This document shows, one piece after another, positions 31,287-41,450 of a stretch of DNA of 64,000 nucleotides. Below the pieces are notes generated by a model that was given only the letters and a program-made list of their open reading frames with translations, ran no database searches and was not told the DNA's origin. Position 1 is the stretch's first letter, and each line of letters opens with the position of its first letter. The position numbers and the translations under genes are program-made. The DNA is from Inhella crocodyli (GTDB lineage Bacteria; Pseudomonadota; Gammaproteobacteria; Burkholderiales; Burkholderiaceae_C): positions 1 through 64,000 of the forward strand of contig NZ_SACM01000004.1 of NCBI RefSeq assembly GCF_004004565.1, written 5' to 3'.

Positions 31287-31937
31287 TCACGCGGCGGCCT
31301 GCAGGAACTGCATTTGGGTGCCCGCCAGCTCGATGACGTCCCCACTCTTCAAGGGGACGGCGTCCACGCTCATCGGTGCCCCATTGACGGTGGGGCGCTG
31401 GCCGCCCTCGATGTGCGTCAACACGTAACCGTTGGGGCGCTTGGTGATGGAGGCCACCTGCACGCCCGGCTTGCCGACCGTGGTCACGACCTTGGTCAGC
31501 GGCACCTCGCGCCCGGCCGCCGCGCCGTTCAGCACACGGACGCTGGCGGGGCCGACCGCGGCCGGCGCCGGCGCCGCTGGGCGCGCTGGGGCGGCCATGG
31601 GCGGCAACTGGCCCGGGCGCAAGATCATGGTCTTGTCCTGGTCGCCAAAGTCGTCCAACAGGAAGCGGATCTTGTACTTGCCCACCTCGATCACGTCGTC
31701 TTGGCGCAGCTGCTGCTTCTTGACCGCTTTGCCGTTGATGTAGGTGCCGTTGGTGGAGTTGAGGTCTTCGATGTACACGTCCGAGCCCACCATCTGCAAG
31801 AAGGCGTGCTCCCCGCTGACGGCGAGGTTGTCGATGACGATGTCGTTGTAGGGGCGCCGTCCCAAGGTGGTCTTGTCCTTGGTCAGTTGCACTTCCTTGA
31901 TCACCACGCCGTCGAGCGACAGGACGAGTTTGGCCAT
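31287..31937 (-). CDS. FHA-domain protein, two FHA-like modules
   Basis: A 216-residue cytoplasmic protein. The first FHA domain (about 20-95) has the phosphothreonine-binding residues in LGRRPYNDI, VSGEHA and NSTNGTYING. A Pro/Ala linker follows, and a second, less conserved FHA-like module (about 135-216) contains VGKPGVQVASITKRPNGYVL and PTVNG. It would bind phosphothreonine peptides made by the kinase encoded two genes upstream. The ATG at 31937 lies 33 bases after the phosphatase stop, probably the same operon. Confidence 0.88.
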   Translation of the reverse strand: MAKLVLSLDGVVIKEVQLTKDKTTLGRRPYNDIVIDNLAVSGEHAFLQMVGSDVYIEDLNSTNGTYINGKAVKKQQLRQDDVIEVGKYKIRFLLDDFGDQDKTMILRPGQLPPMAAPARPAAPAPAAVGPASVRVLNGAAAGREVPLTKVVTTVGKPGVQVASITKRPNGYVLTHIEGGQRPTVNGAPMSVDAVPLKSGDVIELAGTQMQFLQAAA

Positions 31938-31969
31938 CGTTTCCTCTGAGGTCTGTAGTTGTGCGGCGG

Positions 31970-32776
31970 TCAGCGGCGTCCCAGGCCCCACCAGGGCTTG
32001 GGCGCCGAAGGTGGGGGACCGGCGGGGCGCACCGGCCGCCCCAAAACGACCGTGATGTTATCCCGCCCCCCTTGGGCATTGGCTTTTTCAACCAAGGCCT
32101 CGGCCAACGCTGGCAATTCGGTGTGGCGTTCGCACAAAGCGGCGATGTCGGGGTCGCGCACCATGTCGGACAGGCCGTCGGAGCACAGGATCAACAAGTC
32201 GTCCGGCTGCCAGGGGTGGCAATGCAGTTCCAACTCGGTGCGCGGCTCGACCCCGACCGCGCGCGTCACGAGGTTTTTGTGCAAGGCGTTCGCCGCTTGC
32301 TCCGGCGTGAGCAGCCCGGCGTCGATCTGCTCTTGCAGCAGGGAGTGGTCGCGGGTGATCTGGACCAGGTGGCGACCGCCCCGCCAACGGTAGGCCCGGC
32401 TGTCGCCGATGTGGCCCACCCACAGGCCTTCGGGCCGCACGACCGCCACCACCAAGGTGGTGCCCATGCCGGCCATGCGGGGGTTGTTCTCGGCGGTGTC
32501 GAAGATCGCCCGGTTGGCGTTGTCGACGCAGATTTCGATGGCCTGCCCCACCGCCTCGGGCGGCGCGGCGCTGGCCTGCTTGAGCCAGGCACCCAGTTCG
32601 TCGCGCAGGAAGGTCACCAGCATTTGGCTGGCGATCTCGCCCGCGTTGTAGCCGCCCATGCCATCGGCGAGCACCAGCAAGCCGGCCTCGACGTCGACGG
32701 CGAAGGCGTCTTCGTTGTTCCCCCGAACCCGGCCGGGATCGGTGTGGCCCATGGCCTCCCACGCGAGCTTGGTCAC
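31970..32776 (-). CDS. PP2C-family serine/threonine phosphatase
   Basis: A 268-residue PPM/PP2C phosphatase without membrane segments. Metal-binding motifs are GNNEDAF, LADGMGGYNAGEIAS, SDGLSDMV and GGRDNITVVL. It starts at GTG 32776, which overlaps the kinase stop as GTGA, so the two are translationally coupled. It likely reverses the kinase's phosphorylation and perhaps that of the FHA partner. Confidence 0.94.
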   Translation of the reverse strand: MTKLAWEAMGHTDPGRVRGNNEDAFAVDVEAGLLVLADGMGGYNAGEIASQMLVTFLRDELGAWLKQASAAPPEAVGQAIEICVDNANRAIFDTAENNPRMAGMGTTLVVAVVRPEGLWVGHIGDSRAYRWRGGRHLVQITRDHSLLQEQIDAGLLTPEQAANALHKNLVTRAVGVEPRTELELHCHPWQPDDLLILCSDGLSDMVRDPDIAALCERHTELPALAEALVEKANAQGGRDNITVVLGRPVRPAGPPPSAPKPWWGLGRR

Positions 32777-33843
32777 GAGGGCCTCCGGGTGTCGATGCGC
32801 TCCGTGCGGTCGAAGGCCGGTGCAGCGCCCGTGGATTCCGGCACCTTGGCGGTGACCAACTCCAACGGGTCGATCTGGTCGAGCACGGCCTCCAAGTCCT
32901 GCGCCAAGTCTTCCCCGTTGGCGTAACGGCGGTCTGGGCGCTTTTCCAAGGCCAGGGACAGCACCATCGCCAAGGCCTCGGGCAGCCCTGGCCGCAGGTC
33001 GCGAACGTCGGCCACGCGCTCGTTGGCGATCTCGTACATCAAACGCGCCATCGAATCGCTTTGGTGGGGCAAGCGGCCCGTCAGCAGTTGGTACAGCACG
33101 ACCCCCAAGGAATAGAGGTCGCTGCGCCCGTCGACCGGCTGCCCGGCCAACTGCTCGGGTGCCATGTAGCTCGGCGTGCCCAGGACCAAGCCCGTGCGCG
33201 TGCGACTGCCATCGGCAACGCGGGCGATGCCGAAGTCCATGATCTTCACGGTGTCGGTCGCGGGGTCGATGCGGATGTTGGCGGGCTTGACGTCACGGTG
33301 CACGATGCCGTGCTGGTGCGCGTGGTTCAGCGCGCGCGCCAGCCGGATGCAGACGCGCAAGGCCTGCCCCACGGGCAACAGCCGGCCAGGCTGAACGTGC
33401 AGACTCAGGTCGTGGCCGCGGACCAGCTCCATGACGATCCAGGCGTCGCCATCGGCCCCCACGCCGAGCTCGCGCACCCGCAGGATGTCGGGGTGCGCCA
33501 AGGCCTGGGCCGCTTGCGCTTCGCGCAGAAAACGCGCCCGGGTGTCGGCCAGGTCCTCGGGCGCCACCTCGGAGGACAAGAGCAGGCGCTTGAGGGCCAC
33601 CTCTTCCCCGGTTCGGGTGTCGATGGCACGGTGCACCACGGCCATCGCGCCGCGGCCCAACTCTTCCATCAACTGCAAGTGTGCCGGCACGTCGGCCGTG
33701 GGCGCCTTGAGCGTGGCATGCGCCGGCATGGTGGTCATCGGCCGGGTCGACATGGGCAGGGTGGAGCCGGCGATCGTCGGCGGTCCGCGGTGCGCCGAGG
33801 CCTCGGGCTGGATCCAGCGCTTGAGGCGATCGAGCAAACCCAT
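32773..33843 (-). CDS. Hanks-type serine/threonine protein kinase
   Basis: A 356-residue cytoplasmic kinase with a 70-residue N-terminal segment rich in Thr, Ser and Pro (possible autophosphorylation region). Kinase motifs are LGRGAMAVVHRA, VALKRL, HGIVHRDVKPANIRI, MDFGIA and GTPSYMAPEQLAG. There is no membrane segment or PASTA domain. The ATG at 33843 lies one base from the stop of the upstream terC, and its own stop overlaps the phosphatase start. It forms a kinase-phosphatase-FHA module; targets are unknown. Confidence 0.93.
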   Translation of the reverse strand: MGLLDRLKRWIQPEASAHRGPPTIAGSTLPMSTRPMTTMPAHATLKAPTADVPAHLQLMEELGRGAMAVVHRAIDTRTGEEVALKRLLLSSEVAPEDLADTRARFLREAQAAQALAHPDILRVRELGVGADGDAWIVMELVRGHDLSLHVQPGRLLPVGQALRVCIRLARALNHAHQHGIVHRDVKPANIRIDPATDTVKIMDFGIARVADGSRTRTGLVLGTPSYMAPEQLAGQPVDGRSDLYSLGVVLYQLLTGRLPHQSDSMARLMYEIANERVADVRDLRPGLPEALAMVLSLALEKRPDRRYANGEDLAQDLEAVLDQIDPLELVTAKVPESTGAAPAFDRTERIDTRRPS

Positions 33844-33844
33844 G

Positions 33845-34552
33845 TCAGGCCTGCACTTGCGCCGCGGAGCGCGACAGCCAACGGCCCAAGGCCCACACCA
33901 ACAATGCACCGGCGGCCCCGCAGCTCCAGGCCACGGCCGAAGAGGCACTCGGCCCGACCCAGCGGGCGAGCAGCGGGTCGCCCACCGCCAAAGTGCCGGC
34001 GATCCAACCCAAGAGCATGCCGCCAGCGGTGATGATGACCGGGAAGCGGTCCATGAGCTTGATCACCAACTGGCTGCCCCAGACGATGATCGGGATGGAC
34101 ACGAGCAGGCCGAAAACGACCAAGCTCATTTGGTGATCGGGCGAGGCGGTTTCGGCCGCACCGGCGATGCCGATCACGTTGTCCACGCTCATCACCAAAT
34201 CGGCCACGATCACGGTGCGCACCGCCGCCCAGAGTTTGTCGCTGGCCTGGATGTTGCCATGCGCGTCGTCGTCCTCGGGCAGCAGGAGCTTCACCCCGAT
34301 CCACAGCAGCAAAGCCGCCCCGACGAGCTTGAGCGCGGGCAGCTTGAGCAGGCTGATCGCGAAGAAGATCAGCACGACGCGCAAGAGGATGGCCCCTGCC
34401 GTGCCCCACAGGATGCCGCGGCGACGCAGGTGGTCGGGCAGGCGCCGACAAGCCAGCGCGATGACGACCGCGTTGTCGCCCCCGAGCAGGATGTCGATCA
34501 TGATGATCTGGCCCACAGCGAGCCAGAAACTTGGGTCAGTCAGCCAGTCCAT
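33845..34552 (-). CDS. TerC-family membrane protein, short form
   Basis: A 235-residue protein with about seven membrane helices. Conserved acidic motifs are IDILLGGDNAVVIALACR and LVMSVDNVIGIAG. It belongs to the YjbE/YkoY-like short TerC group, often linked with metal export or tellurium resistance. Unlike the longer terC at 24334 it has no riboswitch: only 54 bases separate it from sucD, mostly a terminator. Its stop is one base from the kinase start, so it is transcriptionally tied to the signalling genes. Confidence 0.88.
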   Translation of the reverse strand: MDWLTDPSFWLAVGQIIMIDILLGGDNAVVIALACRRLPDHLRRRGILWGTAGAILLRVVLIFFAISLLKLPALKLVGAALLLWIGVKLLLPEDDDAHGNIQASDKLWAAVRTVIVADLVMSVDNVIGIAGAAETASPDHQMSLVVFGLLVSIPIIVWGSQLVIKLMDRFPVIITAGGMLLGWIAGTLAVGDPLLARWVGPSASSAVAWSCGAAGALLVWALGRWLSRSAAQVQA

Positions 34553-34560
34553 CCAGACGA

Positions 34561-34586
34561 GAACGGGGGCCAGGCGGCCCCCGTTC
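34561..34586 (-). terminator. terminator after sucCD
   Basis: Perfect 11-base arms (34561-34571, 34576-34586) with a four-base loop between the sucD stop and terC. The T-tract is poor, so read-through into terC is possible. Confidence 0.65.
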
Positions 34587-34606
34587 GATCCCCTTTTCAG
34601 TGAGGT

Positions 34607-35500
34607 TTACAGCAGCGCCTTGAGCAGCTTGCCCATTTCGCTGGGGTTGCGCGTCACGGTGAAGCCGCACTCTTCCATGATGGCGAGCTTGGCATCGGCC
34701 GTGTCGGCGCCGCCGGAGATCAACGCACCGGCGTGGCCCATGCGCTTGCCCGGAGGGGCGGTGACGCCGGCGATGAAGCCGACGATGGGCTTCTTCATGT
34801 TGGCCTTGCACCAGCGCGCGGCTTCGGCTTCGTCGGGACCGCCGATCTCGCCGATCATGATCACGGCGTCGGTGTCGGGGTCGTCGTTGAAGGCCTTCAT
34901 CACGTCGATGTGCTTCAAGCCGTTGATCGGGTCACCGCCGATGCCCACGGCCGACGATTGGCCCAGGCCGATTTCGGTCAACTGCGCCACGGCTTCGTAG
35001 GTCAACGTGCCCGAGCGGGACACCACGCCGATGCGGCCTTTGCGGTGGATGTGGCCCGGCATGATGCCGATCTTGATCTCTTCCGGCGTGATCAGGCCGG
35101 GGCAGTTGGGGCCCAGCAGCAAGGTGCGCTTGCCCCCGGCGGCTTCCTTGGCCTTCATTTTGTTGCGCACTTCCAGCATGTCCCGGACGGGGATGCCTTC
35201 GGTGATGCAGATGGCCAGGTCCAGGTCGGCCTCAACGGCTTCCCAGATGGCCGCAGCCGCGCCCGCGGGCGGCACGTAGATGACCGACACGGTGGCGCCG
35301 GTTTGCGAGGCGGCTTCCTTGACGGTGGCGTAGATGGGGATGTCGCTGAACTTCTCGCCGGCCTTCTTGGGGTTCACGCCCGCAACGAAAGCGTTCTTGC
35401 CGTTGGCGTAGGCCTGGCAGCCCAGGGTGTGGAACTGACCGGTCTTGCCGGTGATGCCCTGGGTGATGACCTTGGTGTCTTTGTTGATGTAGATGGACAT
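34607..35500 (-). CDS. sucD: succinate-CoA ligase subunit alpha
   Basis: A 297-residue alpha subunit of the TCA-cycle enzyme forming succinate and ATP/GTP from succinyl-CoA. The N-terminus is [20 protein letters not shown] (CoA-binding). The phosphorylated histidine lies in [13 protein letters not shown], with [12 protein letters not shown] before it. The ATG at 35500 is 11 bases after the sucC stop, a standard sucCD operon. Confidence 0.97.
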   Translation of the reverse strand: MSIYINKDTKVITQGITGKTGQFHTLGCQAYANGKNAFVAGVNPKKAGEKFSDIPIYATVKEAASQTGATVSVIYVPPAGAAAAIWEAVEADLDLAICITEGIPVRDMLEVRNKMKAKEAAGGKRTLLLGPNCPGLITPEEIKIGIMPGHIHRKGRIGVVSRSGTLTYEAVAQLTEIGLGQSSAVGIGGDPINGLKHIDVMKAFNDDPDTDAVIMIGEIGGPDEAEAARWCKANMKKPIVGFIAGVTAPPGKRMGHAGALISGGADTADAKLAIMEECGFTVTRNPSEMGKLLKALL

Positions 35501-35511
35501 GTCAGATTCCT

Positions 35512-36672
<1,161 letters not shown>

Positions 36673-36693
36673 GGCTTTGGTCGGGGAGTGAAC

Positions 36694-37251
36694 TTAGGGG
36701 CTTGTGCGCTGCACAAACCAGCGGGGATAGTGGGTTTTTACCACCGGGCCGTCCCGGCGCAGGGCGTGGCAGCGGTCGATCTGGAACGGCGGCTGATCGC
36801 CGTCGGCGCCTTCTCGGGTGTCCAGCACGTGGCCGGCCAGGGCTTGGATGACGGCGGTCGGCAGCACGCCGGCCAACTCCGTCAGGTGGGTGCAGCCCTG
36901 CGTGCCCGACAGTTTGGCTTTGAGTGCCGCGCGAAAGCCGTGCAGCAGGTTCAGGCCCGCCAACTGGGCGTACGCGTCGCCGTGCTGCTCGCAGGTGCCG
37001 GGGTAAGGCATGGCCGTGGTGGCGGACGAGGCCGACACGACGTTGAGTTGCCGATCCACGACGAGGTTCAATTGCATCTCGTGGATGGGTGAGCCGGCCG
37101 GACGCAGGCCCGTGGCCAAGCGCATGTCGATGGCCTTGACGTCGCGCAGCCGCGCCTCGACGTCGAAGCGGCCGTCGGAGCGCTCGAACACCTGCACCTC
37201 CAGGCTGCGTGTGTGCAGCGGCGTGCGGGTGATTGGGTGGGCGTTCGGCAT
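36694..37251 (-). CDS. DUF2889 family protein
   Basis: A 185-residue protein of the DUF2889 family, common in Burkholderiales between recX and sucC. Features are the N-terminal HTRSLEVQVFERSDGRFDVE, a central YPGTCEQHGDAYAQLAGLNL and conserved His and Cys residues (GCTHLTEL). No signal peptide or membrane helix. Function unknown; it lies 21 bases upstream of sucC and may share its transcript. Confidence 0.85.
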   Translation of the reverse strand: MPNAHPITRTPLHTRSLEVQVFERSDGRFDVEARLRDVKAIDMRLATGLRPAGSPIHEMQLNLVVDRQLNVVSASSATTAMPYPGTCEQHGDAYAQLAGLNLLHGFRAALKAKLSGTQGCTHLTELAGVLPTAVIQALAGHVLDTREGADGDQPPFQIDRCHALRRDGPVVKTHYPRWFVQRTSP

Positions 37252-37274
37252 GAGGGGGCGGATTTTGCCCGCTG

Positions 37275-37805
37275 TTACTGACGGTTTCCTTCCACGAGCC
37301 GGACGGCGAGGTCGGCGGCGAAGCCGCGGCTCACCAAAAACCGCACGCGGCGCGCCCGCTCTTTGGGGTCGGGGGGCGGCAATTCGCCGAAGCGGCGGTG
37401 CAGCAAGGCCTGCGCCCGCTCCCGTTCGGTGGCCTGGACTTCGGCCCAGGTGTCGCCTTCGGGCTTCAAGCCCTGCTGGGCCAACTCGGCCGCCAGCCGG
37501 CGGGCGCCCAGGCGGGGGGCGCGGGTGCGCAGCCGGCTGTCCATGTACCGGGCCTCGCTGAGCAGGCCTTGGTCGGCCAGTTGGTCCAGCAGCGCGGCCA
37601 CGGCGGCCTCGGCGTCGTCGGGCAGCGCTTCTTCGGCCTTGGCGGCGGCCAGCTGCCAGGCCCGCAACAGCTTGCGCGCCAGTTCGTGGCGGCTGTGCTC
37701 GCGCTGGGCCAGGCAGGCCAAGGCCCGCGCGCGCAGCTGTGGGGGGCTCAGGCCCAAGGGCTCAGGTCCACAGCGCCGGGTCCAGCGGCATGCCGGGGCG
37801 GGCAT
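37275..37805 (-). CDS. recX: regulatory protein RecX
   Basis: A helical protein of up to 176 residues that modulates RecA filaments. RecX repeats are visible in ALACLAQREHSRHELARKLL, then LLDQLADQGLLSEARYMDS and ARRVRFLVSRGF. The ATG at 37805 overlaps the end of the upstream NTF2-like gene by 44 bases; a TTG about 50 bases further in, at the PLGLSPPQLRARAL segment, would remove the overlap and fits the family length better. Same strand as recA with one small gene between them. Confidence 0.88.
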   Translation of the reverse strand: MPAPACRWTRRCGPEPLGLSPPQLRARALACLAQREHSRHELARKLLRAWQLAAAKAEEALPDDAEAAVAALLDQLADQGLLSEARYMDSRLRTRAPRLGARRLAAELAQQGLKPEGDTWAEVQATERERAQALLHRRFGELPPPDPKERARRVRFLVSRGFAADLAVRLVEGNRQ

Positions 37806-38217
37806 CGGCCGGCGTCAGGGTGCGCCCGTCCAAGCCTTCGCGCCACGCAGGCGCCGCTTGGGCGTCGGCCCAGTACTCGTCCAGTTGGGCGATCCACTCG
37901 CCCTCAAAGCGCACGTGGCTGTGCGCCCAGAACGAGCGCCCGTCGTGGTCGACGCGCACCACGCTCAGGGCCTCGTCCGGCCCCAGGCGGTGCAGGGCCA
38001 GCAGGTGGATCGTCCAGCCCTCGGGGTAGGCGGCGTTGACGCCCACGATGGCGGCCGCACCGTCGAAGCGCTCGCGCGTGGCGCGCCAACGGCAGGCGGC
38101 GCTGGGGTGCAGCAGGGCCTCGGCACCGGCCCAATCACGGGCCTGCATCAAGGCCCAGTACAAGCCGACCCGGCGCAAACCCGGGTCGGTGGGCAGGCCC
38201 TCGTCGCCTTGCGTCAC
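37762..38217 (-). CDS. NTF2/SnoaL-like small protein between recA and recX
   Basis: A 151-residue protein starting at GTG 38217, overlapping the recA stop as GTGA. The pattern [19 protein letters not shown] with many aromatic residues on later strands ([12 protein letters not shown]) fits the nuclear transport factor 2 fold. Proteins of this sort occur in some Comamonadaceae at this site. Function unknown; the tight coupling suggests co-expression with recA after DNA damage. Confidence 0.7.
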   Translation of the reverse strand: MTQGDEGLPTDPGLRRVGLYWALMQARDWAGAEALLHPSAACRWRATRERFDGAAAIVGVNAAYPEGWTIHLLALHRLGPDEALSVVRVDHDGRSFWAHSHVRFEGEWIAQLDEYWADAQAAPAWREGLDGRTLTPADARPGMPLDPALWT

Positions 38218-39248
38218 TCGCTGTCGCTCGCGCTGCCCAAGGGGGCGACGCCCACCGCCTCGCGAATCTTGTTCTCGATTTCGCGGGCCAAGTCGGGGTT
38301 CTCGCGCAAGAACTCGCGCGCGTTGTCCTTGCCCTGGCCGATCTTTTCGCCTTGGTAGGCGTACCAAGCGCCGCTCTTGTCGACGATCTTGTGGGCCACG
38401 CCCATGTCGACGATTTCGCCCTCGCGGCTGATGCCCTCGCCGTAAAGGATGTCGAATTCGGCGGTCTTGAAGGGGGGCGAGACCTTGTTCTTGACGACTT
38501 TCACCTTGGTCTCGGAGCCGATGACCTCTTCGCCCTTCTTGATGGAACCGATGCGGCGGATGTCCAGGCGCACGGAGCTGTAGAACTTCAGCGCGTTGCC
38601 GCCGGTGGTGGTTTCGGGGCTTCCGAACATCACGCCGATCTTCATGCGAATCTGGTTGATGAAGATGACCGTGGTGTTGGTCTTCTTGACCGTGGCGGTG
38701 AGCTTGCGCAGGGCCTGGCTCATCAGGCGCGCTTGCAGGCCGGGCAGCTGGTCGCCCATCTCGCCTTCCAACTCGGCCTTGGGCGTGAGCGCCGCCACGG
38801 AGTCGACGATCACCAGGTCGACCGAGCCCGATCGCACCAAGGAATCGACGATTTCCAGGGCCTGCTCGCCGGTGTCGGGCTGGCTGATGAGCAAGTCTTG
38901 CAGGTTCACGCCGAGCTTTTGGGCGTACTGCACGTCCAGCGCGTGTTCGGCGTCGATGAAGGCGCAGGTGCCGCCCAGCTTTTGCATTTGGGCGATGACC
39001 TGCAGCGTCAGGGTCGTTTTGCCCGAGGACTCGGGGCCGTAGATCTCGACCACGCGACCGCGCGGCAGGCCGCCCACGCCCAAGGCGATGTCCAATCCGA
39101 GGGAACCGGTGGACACCACCTGGATGTCCTCGATGGCTTCGCCTTCGCCCAGGCGCATGATGGAGCCCTTGCCGAACTGCTTTTCGATCTGGGCCAAGGC
39201 GGCCTGCAGGGCCTTCTGCTTTTCGGTGTTGACGGCGGGGGCGTTCAT
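38214..39248 (-). CDS. recA: recombinase RecA
   Basis: A 344-residue RecA with Walker [19 protein letters not shown], Walker [16 protein letters not shown] and the L2 region EVIFINQIR-like [20 protein letters not shown]. It drives strand exchange and LexA cleavage. The ATG at 39248 has a GGAG ribosome site. A LexA box lies 18 bases upstream. It is divergent from a response-regulator gene whose start is only 63 bases away. Confidence 0.98.
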   Translation of the reverse strand: MNAPAVNTEKQKALQAALAQIEKQFGKGSIMRLGEGEAIEDIQVVSTGSLGLDIALGVGGLPRGRVVEIYGPESSGKTTLTLQVIAQMQKLGGTCAFIDAEHALDVQYAQKLGVNLQDLLISQPDTGEQALEIVDSLVRSGSVDLVIVDSVAALTPKAELEGEMGDQLPGLQARLMSQALRKLTATVKKTNTTVIFINQIRMKIGVMFGSPETTTGGNALKFYSSVRLDIRRIGSIKKGEEVIGSETKVKVVKNKVSPPFKTAEFDILYGEGISREGEIVDMGVAHKIVDKSGAWYAYQGEKIGQGKDNAREFLRENPDLAREIENKIREAVGVAPLGSASDSE

Positions 39249-39265
39249 TGGGGGCTCCTGGGTTA

Positions 39266-39281
39266 CTGGATATCTATACAG
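39266..39281 (-). promoter_or_regulatory. LexA/SOS box of recA
   Basis: On the minus strand CTGTATAGATATCCAG, one mismatch from CTGT-N8-ACAG. It sits just downstream of a candidate promoter (TTGTGC at 39305-39310, 16-base spacer, TAGACT at 39283-39288), so LexA would block transcription start. That promoter reaches to within two bases of the divergent response-regulator ATG. Confidence 0.9.
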
Positions 39282-39311
39282 CAGTCTAGCAACAAATTTG
39301 ACGCGCACAAG

Positions 39312-39986
39312 ATGCACATCCTGATTGCCGAAGACGACCCCGTCCTGAGCGACGGCCTGCTGCGCGCCCTGCGCGGCGCGGGCTACACGGTGGACCACGT
39401 GGCCAGCGGCAGCGAGGCCGACGCCGCCCTGCTGCTGCAGAACTTCGACCTCCTCATCCTCGACCTGGGCCTGCCGCAGATGTCGGGCCTGGAGGTGTTG
39501 CGGCGGCTGCGCGGCCGGGGCTCGCACACACCGGTGCTCATCCTCACCGCGGCCGACAGCGTGGAGCAGCGCGTCCAGGGCCTGGACCTCGGGGCCGACG
39601 ACTACATGGCCAAGCCCTTCGCGCTGCAGGAGCTGGAAGCCCGGGCGCGGGCCTTGGTGCGGCGCGGCCTGGGCGCCTCGGGCAACGTCGTGCGGCACGG
39701 CCCGCTGAGCTTCGACACCAGCAGCCGCGTGGCCTACCTGAACGAACAGGTCGTGGAACTCTCGGCGCGCGAGGTCAGCCTGCTCGAGGCCCTGCTGCAG
39801 CGCGCCGGCCGCCTCGTGAGCAAGGAGCACCTGGTGCAGGCGCTGTGCAGCTGGGGCGACGAGGTCAGCAACAACGCCATCGAGGTCTACGTGCACCGCT
39901 TGCGCAAAAAGATCGAGCCGGGGGGCGTGCGCATTGCCACCGTGCGCGGCCTGGGCTACTGCTTGGAGCGGGTGCAGGCCGACTGA
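39312..39986 (+). CDS. OmpR-family response regulator (TctD/QseB-like)
   Basis: A 224-residue regulator with a receiver domain ([10 protein letters not shown], phospho-acceptor Asp in LLILDLGLP, Lys in YMAKPFA) and a C-terminal winged helix DNA-binding domain ([40 protein letters not shown]). The ATG at 39312 follows the recA promoter region directly. The stop overlaps the sensor kinase start (TGATG). The closest types are TctD and QseB; the ligand or target genes are not visible here. Confidence 0.93.
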   Translation: MHILIAEDDPVLSDGLLRALRGAGYTVDHVASGSEADAALLLQNFDLLILDLGLPQMSGLEVLRRLRGRGSHTPVLILTAADSVEQRVQGLDLGADDYMAKPFALQELEARARALVRRGLGASGNVVRHGPLSFDTSSRVAYLNEQVVELSAREVSLLEALLQRAGRLVSKEHLVQALCSWGDEVSNNAIEVYVHRLRKKIEPGGVRIATVRGLGYCLERVQAD

Positions 39987-41446
39987 TGCCGCAAACCAAG
40001 TCGCCCCGCTCGCTGTTCGGCGAGCTGCTGGACTGGATGCTGGCACCTTTGCTGGTGATCTGGCCCGTGGGCGTGCTCCTGACCTGGGGCGTTGCGCAAG
40101 ACCTGGCCCGACGGCCCTACGACCGCGAGTTGGGCGCCGCCGCCCAGGGGCTGGCTGACCAGGTGCAGATGCGGCGCGACGCGCAGCAGGCCCTGAGCCT
40201 GAGCGCCGAGTCGCTCAGCCTGATGCGCATCGAGGACGACGACCAGGTGCTCTTCCAGGTGCTGGGACCGCGCGGCGAGCTGCTGGCGGGCGACGCGCGC
40301 TTGGCGCTGCCAGTGGGCGTAGCACCGCACAGCGGCCCGCCGCTGCTGCGCAACGAGCAACTGCAGGGCGAAGCGCTGCGCGTGGCCACGCTGTGGCGCC
40401 GCGCGTCGACCGACCGTCCGGGGTGGATCACCATCCAGGTGGCCGAAACCACCGGCAAACGGCAGCGCATGGCCTCCGACATCGTCAAGGGCGTGCTGCT
40501 GCCGCAGTTCGTGTTGCTGCCCCTGGCCGCGCTGCTGGGCTGGCTCGCGCTGGTGCAAGGCCTGCGGCCGCTCAAGGCCCTGTCGGAGCGCATCCGGCAT
40601 CGCGAGGCCGATGACCTCAGCCCCATCCCCGAGCGCGAGGCGCCCGAGGAAATCCTGCCCCTGGTGCGGGCGACGAACGAGCTGCTCGCACGCCGCGAGC
40701 AAGCGGCCCAGCTGCAGCAGCAGTTCCTGGCCAACGCCGCGCACCAATTGAAAACGCCTTTGGCTGGCCTGCGCACGCAGGCCGAGCTCGCCGGCCGGGC
40801 CCTTCGCTCGGGCCAAGCCAGCGCGGCCGAGTTGGCGCAGTCCTTCGCGCAAATCGCCAACGGCAGCCAGCGCGCCGCGCACATGGTCAACCAGCTGCTG
40901 GCGCTGGCCCGGGCCGACGCCAGCGCCCCCTTGGCGCTCGAGCCCGTGGACCTGGTGGACTTGGCGCGCGACGTCACGCAAGACTTCGTGCCCCAGGCCC
41001 TGGAGCGGCGCATCGACCTTGGCTTCGACGGCCCCGAATCGCCCCAGCTGGCGGTGCAGGGGCAGCGCTGGCAGCTCGTGGAGCTGCTGCGCAACCTGGT
41101 GGACAACGCGCTGCGCTACACGCCGCGGGGCGGCGAGGTCACGGTGCGGGTCAGCGAGGACCCCTTCGGCCAGGTGGTCGTGCTGCAGGTCGAGGATTCG
41201 GGGCCGGGCATCGCGCCCGAGGCGCGGGAGCGGGTGTTCCAGCCCTTCTACCGCCAGCTCGGCACGGGGGTCGACGGCTCGGGCTTGGGGCTGACCATCG
41301 CCGGCCAAATTGCGGAGCGCCATGGGACCCGAATCGAGCTGGACGACGCCCGCGAGCGCCGCGGGCCCGACACCTTGCCCGGCGCCCGCTTCACGCTGCG
41401 CCTGCCCGCCACGCCCTGGCCTGGCGGCCCGGGGCGCGAGGCCTGA
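39986..41446 (+). CDS. sensor histidine kinase (TctE-like)
   Basis: A 486-residue membrane kinase. Two membrane helices (about 19-38 and 168-190) flank a periplasmic sensor region of the 2CSK-N type. After a HAMP region comes the H-box [20 protein letters not shown], an N-box ([17 protein letters not shown]) and G-boxes ([19 protein letters not shown]). It is coupled to the response regulator upstream. TctE-like kinases often sense carboxylates; the signal here is unknown. The 3' end faces rodA. Confidence 0.92.
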   Translation: MPQTKSPRSLFGELLDWMLAPLLVIWPVGVLLTWGVAQDLARRPYDRELGAAAQGLADQVQMRRDAQQALSLSAESLSLMRIEDDDQVLFQVLGPRGELLAGDARLALPVGVAPHSGPPLLRNEQLQGEALRVATLWRRASTDRPGWITIQVAETTGKRQRMASDIVKGVLLPQFVLLPLAALLGWLALVQGLRPLKALSERIRHREADDLSPIPEREAPEEILPLVRATNELLARREQAAQLQQQFLANAAHQLKTPLAGLRTQAELAGRALRSGQASAAELAQSFAQIANGSQRAAHMVNQLLALARADASAPLALEPVDLVDLARDVTQDFVPQALERRIDLGFDGPESPQLAVQGQRWQLVELLRNLVDNALRYTPRGGEVTVRVSEDPFGQVVVLQVEDSGPGIAPEARERVFQPFYRQLGTGVDGSGLGLTIAGQIAERHGTRIELDDARERRGPDTLPGARFTLRLPATPWPGGPGREA

Positions 41447-41450
41447 AGAC

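Noticed and set aside
34553-34606. Second yybP-ykoY riboswitch before the short terC
   Set aside because: Only 54 bases, mostly the sucD terminator; none of the conserved blocks.
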